DNA of 21,506 nt from DUOX01 sp050944015 (lineage in GTDB: Bacteria; Bacillota; Clostridia; Oscillospirales; Oscillospiraceae). The first letter of the stretch is position 1. Every line of letters begins with the position of its first letter. Shown here in pieces: positions 21,496 through 21,506 of this stretch. The DNA lies in the NCBI GenBank assembly GCA_050944015.1, contig JBMNQG010000038.1, positions 1 to 21,506 of the forward strand, written 5' to 3'. Under the pieces are notes generated by a model that was given only the letters and a program-made list of their open reading frames with translations, was not told the DNA's origin and ran no database searches. The position numbers and the translations under genes are program-made.

Positions 21496-21506
21496 GTTTG
21501 AGTTGT

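Overview
The window is GC-rich with tightly packed genes. It looks chromosomal and comes from a Gram-positive, anaerobic member of the Clostridia (Bacillota). My evidence is the sigma-A promoters, strong GGAGG ribosome binding sites, U-tract terminators, a T-box leader, NiaR control of niacin uptake, SLH-domain wall proteins and frequent AGG/ATA codons. An uncultured Oscillospirales-like gut bacterium would fit, but that placement is inference.

Layout. 1-747: non-coding DNA with two diverged direct copies of a hairpin-rich unit. 785-2661 (minus): an operon of an exported protein with a degenerate polysaccharide-deacetylase-like domain and a stand-alone sugar nucleotidyltransferase. 2742-3030: a tRNA-Asp/tRNA-Thr operon with two terminators. 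3307-4082: a cluster of tiny genes, with two HMA-fold proteins lacking the CxxC metal motif, a basic 46-residue protein and a probably frameshifted small gene. 4244-6201: an AprA/FrdA-like flavoprotein with a two-cluster ferredoxin. 6230-9252: a methionine-specific T-box leader and the MetNIQ ABC importer. 9288-11389: a PopT-like (DUF368) membrane protein, the niacin repressor NiaR, and a niacin ECF transporter S component whose promoter carries a near-perfect NiaR operator. 11411-17408 (minus): two SLH-domain envelope proteins, the larger with six tandem repeats of about 117 residues. 17662-19067 (minus): a cation diffusion facilitator exporter preceded by a NiCo (czcD) riboswitch. 19075-21495: a two-gene ABC exporter.

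How the genes work together. The window is mostly envelope and small-molecule homeostasis. Three transport units have readable ligand-responsive control: uncharged tRNA-Met for MetNIQ, niacin through NiaR for the NiaX-type transporter, and a transition metal through the NiCo riboswitch for the CDF exporter. The two SLH proteins probably form one surface-layer operon, and the PopT-like protein and deacetylase-like protein also point to envelope biology. The least explained parts are the CxxC-less HMA cluster with its structured leader, the flavoprotein/ferredoxin pair, the hairpin-rich repeat at the left edge, and the long leader of the repeat-rich SLH gene. I see no phage, CRISPR array, insertion sequence or defence system.
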